A stretch of DNA of 64,000 nucleotides from VAZQ01 sp036406655 (GTDB lineage Bacteria; Pseudomonadota; Alphaproteobacteria; Rhizobiales; Xanthobacteraceae): assembly GCA_036406655.1 (NCBI GenBank), contig DASXAP010000204.1:14201-78200 (forward strand), in the 5' to 3' direction. The notes under the pieces are model-generated. The model was not told where the DNA came from, ran no database searches, and saw only the letters and a program-made list of their open reading frames with translations. The translations under genes and the position numbers were made by a program. Below are positions 1 through 8,824 of the stretch, one piece after another; positions within the stretch are counted from its first letter, which is position 1, and each line of letters starts with the position of its first letter.

Positions 1-1150
1 CGAGATGCACGCTTTCGCCGATCTGGATCGTGCCGGCATCCGGCTTCTCCTGCCCGATGATCATGCGGAACAGGGTGGTCTTGCCGGCGCCGTTGGGGCC
101 GATCACCCCGACGATGCCGCCCGGCGGCAGCTTGAAGGTGAGGTCGTCGATCAACAGGTTGTCGCCGAAACCTTTGCGGATGTGGTCGAAGTCCACCACG
201 TTCTGCCCGAGCCGCTCGGCCACCGGGATCACGATCTGCGCCGCCTGCGCAGCCTGCTCCCCCGCCTGCTTCACCAGCTCCTCGTAACGCTGGTAGCGCG
301 CCTTGGATTTGGCCTGGCGCGCGCGCGGACTCGCTGCGATCCATTCCCGCTCGCGCGCAAGCGTCCGCTGGCGGGCCGCTTCCTCGCGGCCCTCCTGCTC
401 CAATCGCTTCTGCTTCTGCTCGAGCCAGGCCGTGTAATTCCCCTGATAGGGGATGCCGCGGCCGCGATCGAGCTCGAGGATCCAGCCGGTGACGTTGTCG
501 AGAAAATAGCGGTCATGGGTGACGATGAGGATCGCGCCGGGATAGTTGCGCAGGTGTCCCTCCAGCCAGTGCACCGATTCCGCGTCGAGATGGTTGGTCG
601 GCTCGTCGAGCAGCAGCAGATCCGGCTGCTCCAGCAGCAGCCGGCAGAGCGCGACGCGCCGCCGCTCCCCGCCCGAGAGCCTGGCCACCTCGGCCTCGTC
701 GGGCGGACAGCGCAGCGCATCCATGGCCTGGTCGACCTTGGAGTCGAGGTCCCACAGCCCCTTCGCCTCGATCTCGTCCTGCAGCGCGGTCATCTCGTCG
801 GCGGCATCGTCGGAGTAGTTGGCGGCGAGCTCGTTGTAGCGGTCGAGGCTCGCCTTCTGCGGCGCCACCCCCTGCATCACGTTCTCACGCACGGTTTTTC
901 CGGGATCGAGCCGCGGCTCCTGCTCCAGGTAGCCGACGCGCGCCCCCTCCGCCGCCCAGGCCTCGCCGGTGAACTCGGTCTCGATGCCGCCCATGATGCG
1001 CAGCAGCGTCGATTTGCCGGCCCCATTGACGCCGAGCACGCCGATCTTGGCATCGGGATAAAACGACAGATTGATGTCCTCCAAGACCTTCCGGTTCCCC
1101 GGATAGGTCTTGGAGAGCCCTTGCATGTGATAGATGAACTGACGGGCCAT
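1..1150 (-). CDS. ettA: Energy-dependent translational throttle protein EttA (ABC-F ATPase), 3' end cut by window edge
   Basis: ABC-F proteins are soluble, duplicated ATPases that bind the ribosomal E site; EttA gates entry into elongation according to ATP level. The reverse strand reads from ATG at 1150 (MARQFIYHMQGLSK) with Walker A GVNGAGKST near residue 40, signature LSGGERRR, Walker B LLLLDEPTNHLD and switch HDRYFLDN in the first domain. A basic linker follows, and the second Walker A (GPNGAGKTT) begins just before the window ends. Roughly 380 of the usual ~555 residues are visible. The N-terminal sequence is close to classical EttA rather than to Uup or YheS. It is transcribed leftward, away from the small gene at 1453. 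Confidence 0.93.
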   Translation of the reverse strand, partial: MARQFIYHMQGLSKTYPGNRKVLEDINLSFYPDAKIGVLGVNGAGKSTLLRIMGGIETEFTGEAWAAEGARVGYLEQEPRLDPGKTVRENVMQGVAPQKASLDRYNELAANYSDDAADEMTALQDEIEAKGLWDLDSKVDQAMDALRCPPDEAEVARLSGGERRRVALCRLLLEQPDLLLLDEPTNHLDAESVHWLEGHLRNYPGAILIVTHDRYFLDNVTGWILELDRGRGIPYQGNYTAWLEQKQKRLEQEGREEAARQRTLAREREWIAASPRARQAKSKARYQRYEELVKQAGEQAAQAAQIVIPVAERLGQNVVDFDHIRKGFGDNLLIDDLTFKLPPGGIVGVIGPNGAGKTTLFRMIIGQEKPDAGTIQIGESVHL

Positions 1151-1452
1151 GTGCCCTCGCCTCTCGGGCACCCTCGCAGCGCCGGTCTGGGGAAATTGCC
1201 GCTGATGTAGCGAGCACACATTGCAAGGGCAAGCCGGCATCGACCGGGCGCGAAATCCCCGACTGTGACATCAATGCATCGACCATTAACCCTAACCGTA
1301 GCCGTTCGGCAACGGTGGCGGACAAAATTGATATTACAGGCGAATTCCTACTGGTCTTTAAGAAATTTGGGCCCACAATCATCGGCGAGAAGCAGGCGCT
1401 GCATGCGATCCTGACGGAGCCAAAGACAAGCCAAACGCCGCTGGAGAGGGTC
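1151..1452. other. Intergenic region between divergent genes
   Basis: This 302-bp spacer separates the ettA start from a small plus-strand gene. The stretch around 1290-1380 is visibly richer in A+T than the flanks, as expected for divergent promoters, but I cannot pick a convincing -35/-10 pair. A GTG at 1315 opens a longer in-frame version of the downstream gene. Confidence 0.4.
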
Positions 1453-1677
1453 ATGGGAAAGTCAATCCGCAGGCTTGCCGCCGACCGGCGCTCCGACTGC
1501 TTGGCGTCCGATCTCCTGGGCTTTTTCGACAGCCTCGCCCGTGCCCTCTTCGACAGCTACCGCCCCGAGCTTCACTATATGCGCGGTCCCGGTCCCAGGT
1601 GGCACGCCAAGCACGATCCCGCGCCGGCGGATTATGAGCGGATGCCGGCGTTCGCGCCGGTGCGCGTCGAGGGCTGA
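1453..1677 (+). CDS. Small conserved-looking hypothetical protein (74 aa)
   Basis: The product is not recognised. ATG at 1453 follows GGAGAGG three bases upstream, and the protein is compact, basic and soluble: it begins MGKSIRRLAADRR and contains an aromatic stretch LHYMRGPGPRWHAKH near the C-terminus. There is no signal peptide or membrane segment. A GTG 46 codons earlier (1315) is in frame, but the extension is less protein-like. The composition is plausible for a genuine small gene, although a chance reading frame in GC-rich DNA cannot be excluded. It lies between divergent ettA and the dehydrogenase at 1809. Confidence 0.45.
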   Translation: MGKSIRRLAADRRSDCLASDLLGFFDSLARALFDSYRPELHYMRGPGPRWHAKHDPAPADYERMPAFAPVRVEG

Positions 1678-1808
1678 TCACCCGCAACACCGATCGCCGA
1701 TCTTTCAGATCCGGGCCGGCCGCTGACGCCGATGCCTGTTGCGGCCGCGCAGTCGCTCATGTGCTATAGCAACCGCCCTCGCCGCGGCCCTCGAGCACGG
1801 ACCTTGCC

Positions 1809-2768
1809 ATGCCCCGCCATCGGTGCGCGATCCTCGACGACTACCAGAACGTCGCCCTGAAATCGGCGGACTGGTCCAAAGTATCGGCTGAGCTCGACAT
1901 CAAGGTATTCACCGAGCATCTGGGCGGAGCCGACAACGTCGTCAGGGCGCTGCAAGGGTTCAGCATCGTCTGCGCGATGCGCGAGCGCACGGCGTTTCCC
2001 CGCGCGGTGCTCGACAAGCTTCCGGAGCTCGAGCTCCTCATCACCACCGGGCTGCGCAATGCCTCGATCGACGTGGCCGCGGCGAAGGAGCACGGCGTCA
2101 CCGTCTGCGGCACTCCTTCCGTCGGCAACCCCACCTCCGGCATCGCCATCGGCTTGATGCTCGAGCTGACGCGGCGAATCGGCTATGAGAATGCCCGCCT
2201 CAAGGCCGGCGCGCCGTGGCAGAGCACCATCGGGCTTGATCTCGACGGGCTCACATTGGGCGTCCTCGGCCTCGGCAAGCTCGGCACCCGTACGGCAGCC
2301 ATCGCGAAGGCCTTCGGCATGAAGGTGATCGCCTGGAGCCAGAACCTCACGCCGGAAAAGAGCCAGGCGGCGGGCGTCGGCCATGTGAGCAAGGACGAGC
2401 TTTTCCGGCAGGCGGACTTCATCACCATTCATGTCGTCCTCTCGCATCGCTCGCGGGGGCTGGTCGGCGCGCACGAGCTTGGGCTGATGAAGCCATCAGC
2501 CTATATCATCAACACCTCGCGCGGCCCGATCATCGACGAAGCGGCTCTGCTGGGCGTGCTGCGGGAGAAGAGGATCGCCGGCGCCGGGCTCGACGTCTTC
2601 GACATCGAGCCGCTGCCGCTCGAGCATCCGCTGCGCAAGCTCGACAACGTCGTGCTCACGCCGCATCTCGGCTATGTGTCGGTGCAGAACTATCGCGCCT
2701 ATTTCAGCGGCGTGGTCGACGACATCCGCGGCTTTCTCGATGGCAGGCCGCTGCGGGTCATGGATTGA
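1809..2768 (+). CDS. D-isomer-specific 2-hydroxyacid dehydrogenase family protein
   Basis: A cytosolic NAD(P)-dependent oxidoreductase that interconverts a 2-hydroxyacid and a 2-ketoacid; the exact substrate is unknown. The protein has 319 residues, normal for the family. The Rossmann motif GLGKLGTRTA is at residues 154-163, followed about 20 residues later by W-S-Q at the end of the second strand. The catalytic Arg is in NTSRGPIIDE (~R238) and the catalytic His in TPHLGYV (~H286), with an acidic residue near 267 between them. The split N-terminal substrate domain resembles phosphoglycerate dehydrogenase relatives more than formate dehydrogenase. It stands alone on the plus strand. Confidence 0.88.
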   Translation: MPRHRCAILDDYQNVALKSADWSKVSAELDIKVFTEHLGGADNVVRALQGFSIVCAMRERTAFPRAVLDKLPELELLITTGLRNASIDVAAAKEHGVTVCGTPSVGNPTSGIAIGLMLELTRRIGYENARLKAGAPWQSTIGLDLDGLTLGVLGLGKLGTRTAAIAKAFGMKVIAWSQNLTPEKSQAAGVGHVSKDELFRQADFITIHVVLSHRSRGLVGAHELGLMKPSAYIINTSRGPIIDEAALLGVLREKRIAGAGLDVFDIEPLPLEHPLRKLDNVVLTPHLGYVSVQNYRAYFSGVVDDIRGFLDGRPLRVMD

Positions 2769-2873
2769 TCCGCGCCTGCGCGCAGACCGCTGGGGCCGGA
2801 TGCGGGACGCCGCGTGCCTCGACTTGCTGAACCCGCATTCAGCCGCGTTGATGGGGCTCCGGTTGAGCGGATG

Positions 2874-4160
2874 TTACCGCGCGAGCGCGGTCGGCGGCGG
2901 GCCGAGCGGGACCACGCCCGGCGGCAGGCCAGCGGCCGCGGACGGCGGCGGGCCGAGCGGTGCGGCGGCTGCGGTGGTCGGCGCGTGGCCCGGCAGGACC
3001 ACCACTCGGGTGCCGATCTTCACCCGGGTGTAGAGATCCATGACGTCCTCGTTGGTGAGCCGGATGCAACCCGAGGACACGAAGGTGCCGATGGTCGACG
3101 GCTGGTTGGTGCCGTGGATGCGGTACACGGTCTTGCCCAGGTAAAGCGCGCGGGCGCCGAGCGGATTGCCGTCCCCGCCAGCCATGAAGCGCGGCAGATA
3201 AGGCTGCCGCTCGATCATCTCCGGCGGCGGATTCCAGTCCGGCCATTCCGCCATCTTGCTCACTTTCTCGGCACCCGACCAGGTGAACCCCTCCCGGCCG
3301 ACACCCACGCCGTAGCGCAGCGCCTTGCCGTTGCCGAGCACGAGATAAAGAAACGTGTTCTGGGTATCGATCACGATCGTGCCGGCCGGCTCCTTGGTGC
3401 GAAAGTCGACCAGCGTTCGGCGAAACTGGGCCGGAAGCTGCTTCACCGGGCCGGTCTCCGGCCGCACCTCTGGCGGCAAGGCCGCCATCTGATTGCGCGG
3501 ATCAGCGTGGACGATGCCGGTGACACCCGGGTCGGCCTGACCGGGACCGATCGGCAGGGGCGGACGCAACGCGTCCTGCTCGGGTGCGGGAGGCGGGAGG
3601 GGAGCCGAGTACGGAGCGCCGGGCTGGCCGTAATAGGGTCGGCCAGCGTAATCCGCGGGGCCATAAACTTGGCCTTGCGAGCTGGGCGGCGGCACGTCGC
3701 GGTAACCGACGGGCGGGGGCGCGGGATAGGGTGGCGGCGCGTCGCGATAGCCGACGGAGGGCGGGGGCGCGGGATAAGACGACGGCTCGCGATAGCCGGG
3801 GGCCGGCTCCCGCGAGAGTGCACCGGGGGCCAGCGGCGGCAGCTCCGCCTCCTCGATGGCCGAGTGCCCCGGAGTGATTGCCGCAGCCGGCGGCGGCAGC
3901 GACCCGGGCACCGGGGCGCCGATAGGTGCCGGCGGCAGCGGTCGCGCCACCATCGGCTGATCGTAGGGCCCCTCGTCGTCGGCATCGACGGGAGGCAGCG
4001 GCGGATAAGCCCGCGGCGGCGGATAAGCCCGCGGCGGCTGATAGACCTCGGCAGGTGGATATGCCGGCGGAGCTGGATAGTACTGCGCTAGAGCTTGGCC
4101 GCCCGGCCCGGCAAGGCCGATCAGCAGCGTTGCGAGCGCACCCGCTGTGCGGAACACCAT
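2874..4160 (-). CDS. L,D-transpeptidase (YkuD domain) with a long proline-rich N-terminal region
   Basis: YkuD enzymes make 3-3 peptidoglycan cross-links or attach outer-membrane proteins in the periplasm, using a catalytic Cys. ATG at 4160 is preceded by GGGGGAGGGGG and begins a signal peptide (MVFRTAGALATLLIGLAGP, cut near ALAQ). Roughly residues 25-230 are a Pro/Tyr/Ala-rich, probably disordered linker with repeated A-Y-P-P and G-Y-R-D motifs. The YkuD domain follows and ends with HGTNQPS...SSGCIRLTNEDV, giving the His and Cys (~C365) of the HX(n)SXGCXR signature. A second Pro-rich tail closes the protein. The start 19 codons further upstream lacks a ribosome site and would hide the signal peptide. 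Confidence 0.92.
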   Translation of the reverse strand: MVFRTAGALATLLIGLAGPGGQALAQYYPAPPAYPPAEVYQPPRAYPPPRAYPPLPPVDADDEGPYDQPMVARPLPPAPIGAPVPGSLPPPAAAITPGHSAIEEAELPPLAPGALSREPAPGYREPSSYPAPPPSVGYRDAPPPYPAPPPVGYRDVPPPSSQGQVYGPADYAGRPYYGQPGAPYSAPLPPPAPEQDALRPPLPIGPGQADPGVTGIVHADPRNQMAALPPEVRPETGPVKQLPAQFRRTLVDFRTKEPAGTIVIDTQNTFLYLVLGNGKALRYGVGVGREGFTWSGAEKVSKMAEWPDWNPPPEMIERQPYLPRFMAGGDGNPLGARALYLGKTVYRIHGTNQPSTIGTFVSSGCIRLTNEDVMDLYTRVKIGTRVVVLPGHAPTTAAAAPLGPPPSAAAGLPPGVVPLGPPPTALAR

Positions 4161-4365
4161 TCCCCCTCCCCCTCGAAACTGCAAAATCTTGAGACGACAC
4201 GAACAAGGCGCATTCAAGACATAGGGACAAAAAGATAACCAATGGATTGACGCCGGGAGGCGAAGGGAACTCGTCGAGAGTCAATAGGTTAGGTTAGCTG
4301 GCTCCCGGCGACGTCGGGGATGGGGCGCGCTCGCGTCCGCGACACGATGCCGTGGTAAACCGGCG

Positions 4366-4746
4366 CTACGGCTTCCTGCCTTCGCTCAGCACCGTTCTCG
4401 CCAAGCGGAAGCAGTCGACGCCCACAGGGATACCGCAGTAGACGGCGATCTGGGTGAGCACCGCCCGGACCTCGTTGGGCGTAAGCCCGTTGCGGAGTGC
4501 GCCGCGCACATGGGTCTGGAACTCCTCCATCTTGCCGAGCGATGCGATCATCCCGAGGTTGAGGATCGAGCGCTCGCGCGGGGTGAGCGTGTCGTCGCCC
4601 CAAGTCTCGCCCCAGCAATACTGGGTGACGATCCGCTGGAAGTCGCGGTTGAAGTCATCGGCGCTCTTGAGCGCGCGATCGACATATTCATCGCCGAGCA
4701 CCTTGCGCCGCATGGCGAGGCCGCGATCATAGGTCTTCTGGTCCAT
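4366..4746 (-). CDS. Carboxymuconolactone decarboxylase family protein (PcaC-like)
   Basis: The 126-residue length and the whole sequence match the small, alpha-helical PcaC-type family, whose type member decarboxylates 4-carboxymuconolactone in protocatechuate breakdown. Visible motifs are W-G-x-x-x-L-T-P-R-E-R (~49-60), HVRGALRNGLTPNEVRAVL (~79-97) and YCGIPVGVD (~102-110). It lacks the AhpD CxxC, so peroxidase-partner activity is unlikely. It is the last gene of the minus-strand run starting at 11264, three bases after the TIGR02444 gene. No other protocatechuate gene is nearby, so the specific substrate is open. Confidence 0.85.
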   Translation of the reverse strand: MDQKTYDRGLAMRRKVLGDEYVDRALKSADDFNRDFQRIVTQYCWGETWGDDTLTPRERSILNLGMIASLGKMEEFQTHVRGALRNGLTPNEVRAVLTQIAVYCGIPVGVDCFRLARTVLSEGRKP

Positions 4747-4749
4747 GAC

Positions 4750-5286
4750 TTATTCCTCTTCGCTGTGCTCGAGCCCGGCGAGGGCGGCGAGCAGGGTCTC
4801 CACCGCAGCCTCGGCAAACCCGGCACGGCAAATCTGCGCGTAGGCGGCAACATTGGCACGGGCTGCGTCCGTGCGCGAGGGCGTCTCGCGCCCGAGCTGC
4901 ATCGAGCGCGCAAGATCGTGCATGGCCTCCTGCTGCAGCCGCTCGGCCTCGAGTTCCACCGCCTTGATCCGGGTGCGGAAGAGCTCGGCGGTTCCCCCGT
5001 CGATGAGATCGGGCGGGGATTTCAGGGCTCGCCGCATGCGGCGCAAGGGCACGACCGTCGTCTCGCGCCAGGCCGCGATGCGCCCTTCGAGATGCTCCAC
5101 TTCCGCGACTGACAGCGCACGCCGGTGCGTCGCCTGCCACAGCAGGAACAACAGCAGATTGACGTCGAGCCCCGACTCCTCCTGCAGGCGGATGCAGGCA
5201 TCCGCCACCCCCGGCCGGCGATAGAAGCCGAGCGAGAACCGCCAGAACGGCGAGCCTCGCGAGATCGGCGGGTTGGGTGTCGCCAT
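4750..5286 (-). CDS. TIGR02444 / DUF2390 family protein
   Basis: The opening FWRFSLGFYRRPGVADACI and the following G-L-D-V-N-L-L-L-F-L-L-W are the hallmark of the TIGR02444 (DUF2390) family, whose function is unknown. The 178-residue protein is mostly helical and soluble. It carries a basic W-R-E-T-T-V-V-P-L-R-R-M-R-R segment at ~92-106 and Glu-rich helices at the end. It sits 9 bases after the Ldh gene and 3 bases before the CMD gene, so it is almost certainly cotranscribed with them. The neighbours do not reveal a role. Confidence 0.85.
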   Translation of the reverse strand: MATPNPPISRGSPFWRFSLGFYRRPGVADACIRLQEESGLDVNLLLFLLWQATHRRALSVAEVEHLEGRIAAWRETTVVPLRRMRRALKSPPDLIDGGTAELFRTRIKAVELEAERLQQEAMHDLARSMQLGRETPSRTDAARANVAAYAQICRAGFAEAAVETLLAALAGLEHSEEE

Positions 5287-5295
5287 GCTCGACGT

Positions 5296-6408
5296 TCACC
5301 CGCGCGCGCTGAGCGGCGTGACGCCGAGCGACTGGGCGAGATCATCGACTTGCCCGACGAGCGCCGTCGAGAGCGGCACGCCGTCTCTCTGCCGCTCGCG
5401 CCGGCGCGCCAGGTGCCCCTGTCCCGGCACGCGGATTTCATCGACGCCGGGCAACCGGCGCGAGCTGGTGATGTCGCGAATGTGTCGGTCGACTTCCGCC
5501 TTGAAGACCTCGGGCGGCAGGAACCGGGCGACGTCGAGCGCGATCACGAACTGCCCGACATTGAGCTCGCTCGCGGGGGGCGCGGCGAAATCCCTGACGT
5601 CGCGACCGAAGGCTGCGCGGTTGAGCGGACCTGCCAGGAGCCCGATCACCAGGGAAAGGCCGTAGCCCTTGTATCCCGCCATCGGCAGAAAGGTGCCTTC
5701 GTTGATCCGGCTCGGATCGGTCAAGGGCGAGCCGTCGCTGCGGTTCTGCACCCAGCCCTCGGGCATCGGCCGGCCTTCGAGCTGGTGGGTGCGGATGGCC
5801 CCGTTCGAGGCCAGCGAGGTGGCGATGTCCAAAATCACTGGCGGCTCCCTGCCCGCCGGAATGGCCACCGCGATCGGATTGGTGCCGAGCAACGGCTCGC
5901 TGCCGCCCCAGGGCGCCATGTGATGAACGCTCGAGGAAGCGCCGTAGATGCCGACCATGTCGTGCGCGAGGGGGATGGCGGCATAAACCGCCCCCGCGCC
6001 GGCGTGGTTGGAGCGGCGGGCGCCGACCCAGCCCATTCCGGACTGTCGCGCCAGCTCGACGGCAAGCCGCGCGGCATAGGTCATGACCACGTGCCCCAGC
6101 CCCTGATCGCCGTCGATGAGGGCGGTGGCGGGCGAGCGCTCGAGCACGCGGATGTTGGCGCGCGGATTGAAGACCCCGCGCTTGAGCTGACGCACATAGC
6201 CGGGGAGCCGGAACACGCCGTGCGCATCGGAGCCGGTCAGGTCGGCTTCGAGCATGGCGCCGGCGACCGTTGCCGCATCCGTCTCCGGCAACCCGCAGGC
6301 GCGCAACACGTCGTGCAGGAATCCGCGCAGCGTGGCAGCAGAGACGCGGCACGAGGCTTCAGCTTCAGTCTTCGTCAGCACGTGGAAGCCCCTCGCATCG
6401 CCATTCAC
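5296..6408 (-). CDS. Ldh family (malate/L-lactate/ureidoglycolate-type) NAD(P)-dependent dehydrogenase
   Basis: Members of this family (MdH, YlbC/AllD, ComC) oxidise small 2-hydroxyacids with NAD(P) and share no fold with classical LDH. Diagnostic pieces are SDAHGVFRLPGY near residue 60, GARRSNHAGAG near 125, APWGG...LGTNPIA near 165-178 and DIATS near 194. The product is 370 residues, near the family norm. GTG at 6408 overlaps the TGA of the M24 gene by 4 bp (GTGA), so the two are translationally coupled. The substrate cannot be called from sequence; context suggests the hydroxyacid product of the preceding enzyme. Confidence 0.88.
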   Translation of the reverse strand: MNGDARGFHVLTKTEAEASCRVSAATLRGFLHDVLRACGLPETDAATVAGAMLEADLTGSDAHGVFRLPGYVRQLKRGVFNPRANIRVLERSPATALIDGDQGLGHVVMTYAARLAVELARQSGMGWVGARRSNHAGAGAVYAAIPLAHDMVGIYGASSSVHHMAPWGGSEPLLGTNPIAVAIPAGREPPVILDIATSLASNGAIRTHQLEGRPMPEGWVQNRSDGSPLTDPSRINEGTFLPMAGYKGYGLSLVIGLLAGPLNRAAFGRDVRDFAAPPASELNVGQFVIALDVARFLPPEVFKAEVDRHIRDITSSRRLPGVDEIRVPGQGHLARRRERQRDGVPLSTALVGQVDDLAQSLGVTPLSARG

Positions 6409-7709
6409 CCGCTTGCCACTGCGATCTCGAGGGGAAAATCGTCAACGCATTCGTGCCCGTCGCCGGTCACGATGAAGGTGTGGCCGAGAAAGATCCCGAA
6501 CAGGCCGTCGGCCGTTATCGGATTGGGCTCGGCCATGATGACCATCCCCGGCTTGAGCACCTGGTCGATCGCGTCGGCCTCGGTGCGCTCGGCAAAGACA
6601 TGCGGCTTGTCGGTGACGATGTCGATCCCGTGCACCTGCACCGGGCGCGACTGCACGCCTTTCTCGCGGAAGAACCCGGCCGCGAGCCGCATCCTGTCGG
6701 TCGGGTTGCCGGGCTTTATCTCGGCAACGATCCGCCTGTAGCCGGGCAGCGTGATGTCGTCCCAGAAGGCGCGCACCTTCTCCGTCGGCGGGCCGAGCGT
6801 GATCGGCGAGCCGATCTGCGCCGACATGCCGTTGTAGCCCGCGGCGAGCTCCATGTTGATGATGTCGCCCATCCGCAACCGCCGCTGCGAGGGGCGGGGA
6901 TTGCCGAAGACCATGGCGGGATCGTCCATGGGGGTGGAGCCGATGATCAAAAAGTCGATGTCGCCGCCGCCCTCGAGGATGGCGGCGCCGGCGGCGGCGC
7001 GCAGCTCGTATTCGGCCACCCCGGGCCGCGCTCGCGCGACCATCGCCTGCATGGCGCGCTCGCACAGCCTGCCCGCCTTGCGGACGCAGCGCAGCTCCTC
7101 CTCGCTGTGCCTCACCACCAGCTCGTGCATGAAGCCCTTGGTGAATATGAGCTCGGCTTCGGGCAGCCCCTGGCGCAGCGCGTTGTACTGGTTGACGGGC
7201 AGATAATCGTTGTGCCGGGCATCGATCTCCAGAAGCCCGATGCGGGCGCGCTCGAGCTTGAGCTCCCTGAGCCGCTCAATCATCACCTCAGCGTATCTAC
7301 CGCTGCGGCTGTGGCGCACGTCGGACAAGGCATTGGCGCATTCCCGCCGGCAGGCTTCGGCGTGCGTGCCGCCCATCGAGAAAACCAGCGTCGGCTCGCC
7401 GGCGAGCGGGACGACGACGTACGAGGCGACCGCGTGCCATTCCCAGTGGCCGGTCAGCCACTGCATCCCGCCGCCGAAGCTCCAATGGCTGGGCCCGCCG
7501 GGCACGATCACGCAATCGAGCTTGTGCTCGCGCATCTTGTCGCGCAGCGCCCGGTAGCGGCGCTGGTACTCGGCCTTCGAATAATGGTCGTAGACGGCGT
7601 CGCGGTAGTACGGGGTGTCGTGCATGTTGGAGAACGGCGCGTTCTGGTCGAGGCGCGACCGAACCTGCTCCCATGGCTGCTGACCGGGAGGACGCGTCTG
7701 GACGTTCAT
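6405..7709 (-). CDS. M24 (creatinase/prolidase-fold) family protein with altered metal-site residues
   Basis: An N-terminal creatinase domain is followed by a pita-bread M24 domain from about residue 205. M24 peptidases bind two metals through Asp, Asp, His, Glu, Glu. Here the segment GDIINMELAAGYNG puts Glu287 where the first Asp belongs and Gln298 where the second belongs. His360 (VHGID) and Glu394 (AEPNPI) remain, and Gly replaces the final Glu before the VTGDG turn. Creatinase itself is metal-free and keeps the fold, so a non-peptidase lyase or hydrolase acting on a small molecule is likely. It lies between the transporter's binding protein and the coupled Ldh dehydrogenase, implying catabolism of an imported compound. 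Confidence 0.8.
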   Translation of the reverse strand: MNVQTRPPGQQPWEQVRSRLDQNAPFSNMHDTPYYRDAVYDHYSKAEYQRRYRALRDKMREHKLDCVIVPGGPSHWSFGGGMQWLTGHWEWHAVASYVVVPLAGEPTLVFSMGGTHAEACRRECANALSDVRHSRSGRYAEVMIERLRELKLERARIGLLEIDARHNDYLPVNQYNALRQGLPEAELIFTKGFMHELVVRHSEEELRCVRKAGRLCERAMQAMVARARPGVAEYELRAAAGAAILEGGGDIDFLIIGSTPMDDPAMVFGNPRPSQRRLRMGDIINMELAAGYNGMSAQIGSPITLGPPTEKVRAFWDDITLPGYRRIVAEIKPGNPTDRMRLAAGFFREKGVQSRPVQVHGIDIVTDKPHVFAERTEADAIDQVLKPGMVIMAEPNPITADGLFGIFLGHTFIVTGDGHECVDDFPLEIAVASG

Positions 7710-7735
7710 GCGGCGGCTCCTCGAGTGAATTTCAG

Positions 7736-8779
7736 CTAGTCGCGGCAGCTTCCGATGCTGACCGGACCGCCGGCCGCTTCGACCGCCTCCTTGGCGAGGG
7801 CGAAATTGGCGACCTGCTCGACGGTGGGCTTCCTGTCCTTGTCGATGTCGCCGTCCGCGGCGCTGTGCTCGATCGACCAGGCGGTGCGCCTGGGGTCGAG
7901 ACCGCCATTGACCGACCAGACGCAGTGCCCGGTCAGCACATCGATGGCGTATTCGACCGCCTCTTTCGGCTTGTCGGTCGCCTGCGCGACGATGGGCACC
8001 ACCTTCTCCTTCTCGCGAAACATGGCGCGGTTGGCCTCGATCATCGCCGCCGCCGTGTCGCGCAGAAGCGCGCGATCGCGATTGATCCAGTCGAGCGAGG
8101 CACCATAGGCGTTGAACATGTAATCGGGCAGGAAGTCGCCCAGCTGCACCAGCACGTTCAGCGCGGGCTTCGCTTTCCTGGCAAGGAAGACGTCCTCCGG
8201 ATGCAGCGCCACGCCGTCGATCTGCCCGGTCAGCAGGCCCGGCAGGCGGCCGGCGGTCGCCGAGGGGATGAACTGCGCGTCGTCGACCGTGAGCCCCGCG
8301 GACTTGAGCAGCTCGCGCCCCATGCGCCAGTTGAAGCCGCCGACGCCTCCGCCGGTGGCGCTGAGCTTGCGCCCCTTGAGATCGGCGGCGTTTTTTATGT
8401 CGGGCGCCACCATGTAGGCCTGCGGCAGCCGCGGGGCCAGGCCCCAGAACTGCTGCACCTTCATGCCGCGGCCGATGGCGACCTCGTTGACGCTTATGAT
8501 GGCCGAGCCTTGCACGGCGGCCGCGGCGGCGGTCGCCGAGGCGCCACCTTCGAACTGGATGATGTTGGCCTCGATGCAGCGCTTGGCGAAGAAGCCGAGC
8601 GCCCTGGCCACGTAGGGCGAGCTGTGCACCACGTTAGGCGGAGCGACGGCAACCCCGACATTGATCTTGCGGGGCGCCGCGCAGGGCGGCGCGCCCTGCG
8701 CCGATGCCCAGCTCATTTGCGCCAGCAGCAGCACGGCTGTCAGCAGCGGCAGGCAGCGCATCGGATGTCGGTTGACCAT
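7736..8779 (-). CDS. ABC transporter substrate-binding protein, NMT1/SsuA/ThiY type
   Basis: A periplasmic receptor of the sulfonate/nitrate/pyrimidine-precursor uptake class. The signal peptide MRCLPLLTAVLLLAQMSWASAQ ends at about residue 28. The mature part begins with K-I-N-V-G-V-A-V-A-P, and typical features follow: ARALGFFAKR, an RKLSATGGGVGGFN loop and a PGLLTGQIDGVALHPEDV segment. The 347-residue length is normal. ATG at 8779 is used; an internal ATG six codons later would also give the signal peptide. Its permease and ATPase genes lie upstream in the same direction but are separated from it by vapBC. Confidence 0.86.
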   Translation of the reverse strand: MVNRHPMRCLPLLTAVLLLAQMSWASAQGAPPCAAPRKINVGVAVAPPNVVHSSPYVARALGFFAKRCIEANIIQFEGGASATAAAAAVQGSAIISVNEVAIGRGMKVQQFWGLAPRLPQAYMVAPDIKNAADLKGRKLSATGGGVGGFNWRMGRELLKSAGLTVDDAQFIPSATAGRLPGLLTGQIDGVALHPEDVFLARKAKPALNVLVQLGDFLPDYMFNAYGASLDWINRDRALLRDTAAAMIEANRAMFREKEKVVPIVAQATDKPKEAVEYAIDVLTGHCVWSVNGGLDPRRTAWSIEHSAADGDIDKDRKPTVEQVANFALAKEAVEAAGGPVSIGSCRD

Positions 8780-8824
8780 GGCTCGTCCCGTTGGGGTACC
8801 GCCGAAATCATGTCGCTGATCTTT

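Noticed and set aside
5..1210. A 401-residue plus-strand open frame opposite ettA
   Set aside because: Shadow of the GC-rich ettA gene; the reverse strand has full ABC-F motifs and this frame has none.
4366..4746. True 4-carboxymuconolactone decarboxylase in protocatechuate breakdown
   Set aside because: No pca genes are in the window, so only the family level is supported.
5125..6741. A 538-residue plus-strand frame
   Set aside because: Runs antisense to the Ldh and M24 genes, which have family signatures and translational coupling.
6405..7709. DMSP lyase DddP assignment for the M24 protein
   Set aside because: The DddP N-terminal and metal-site sequence I recall does not match, and the two Asp ligands are missing here; only the fold is shared.
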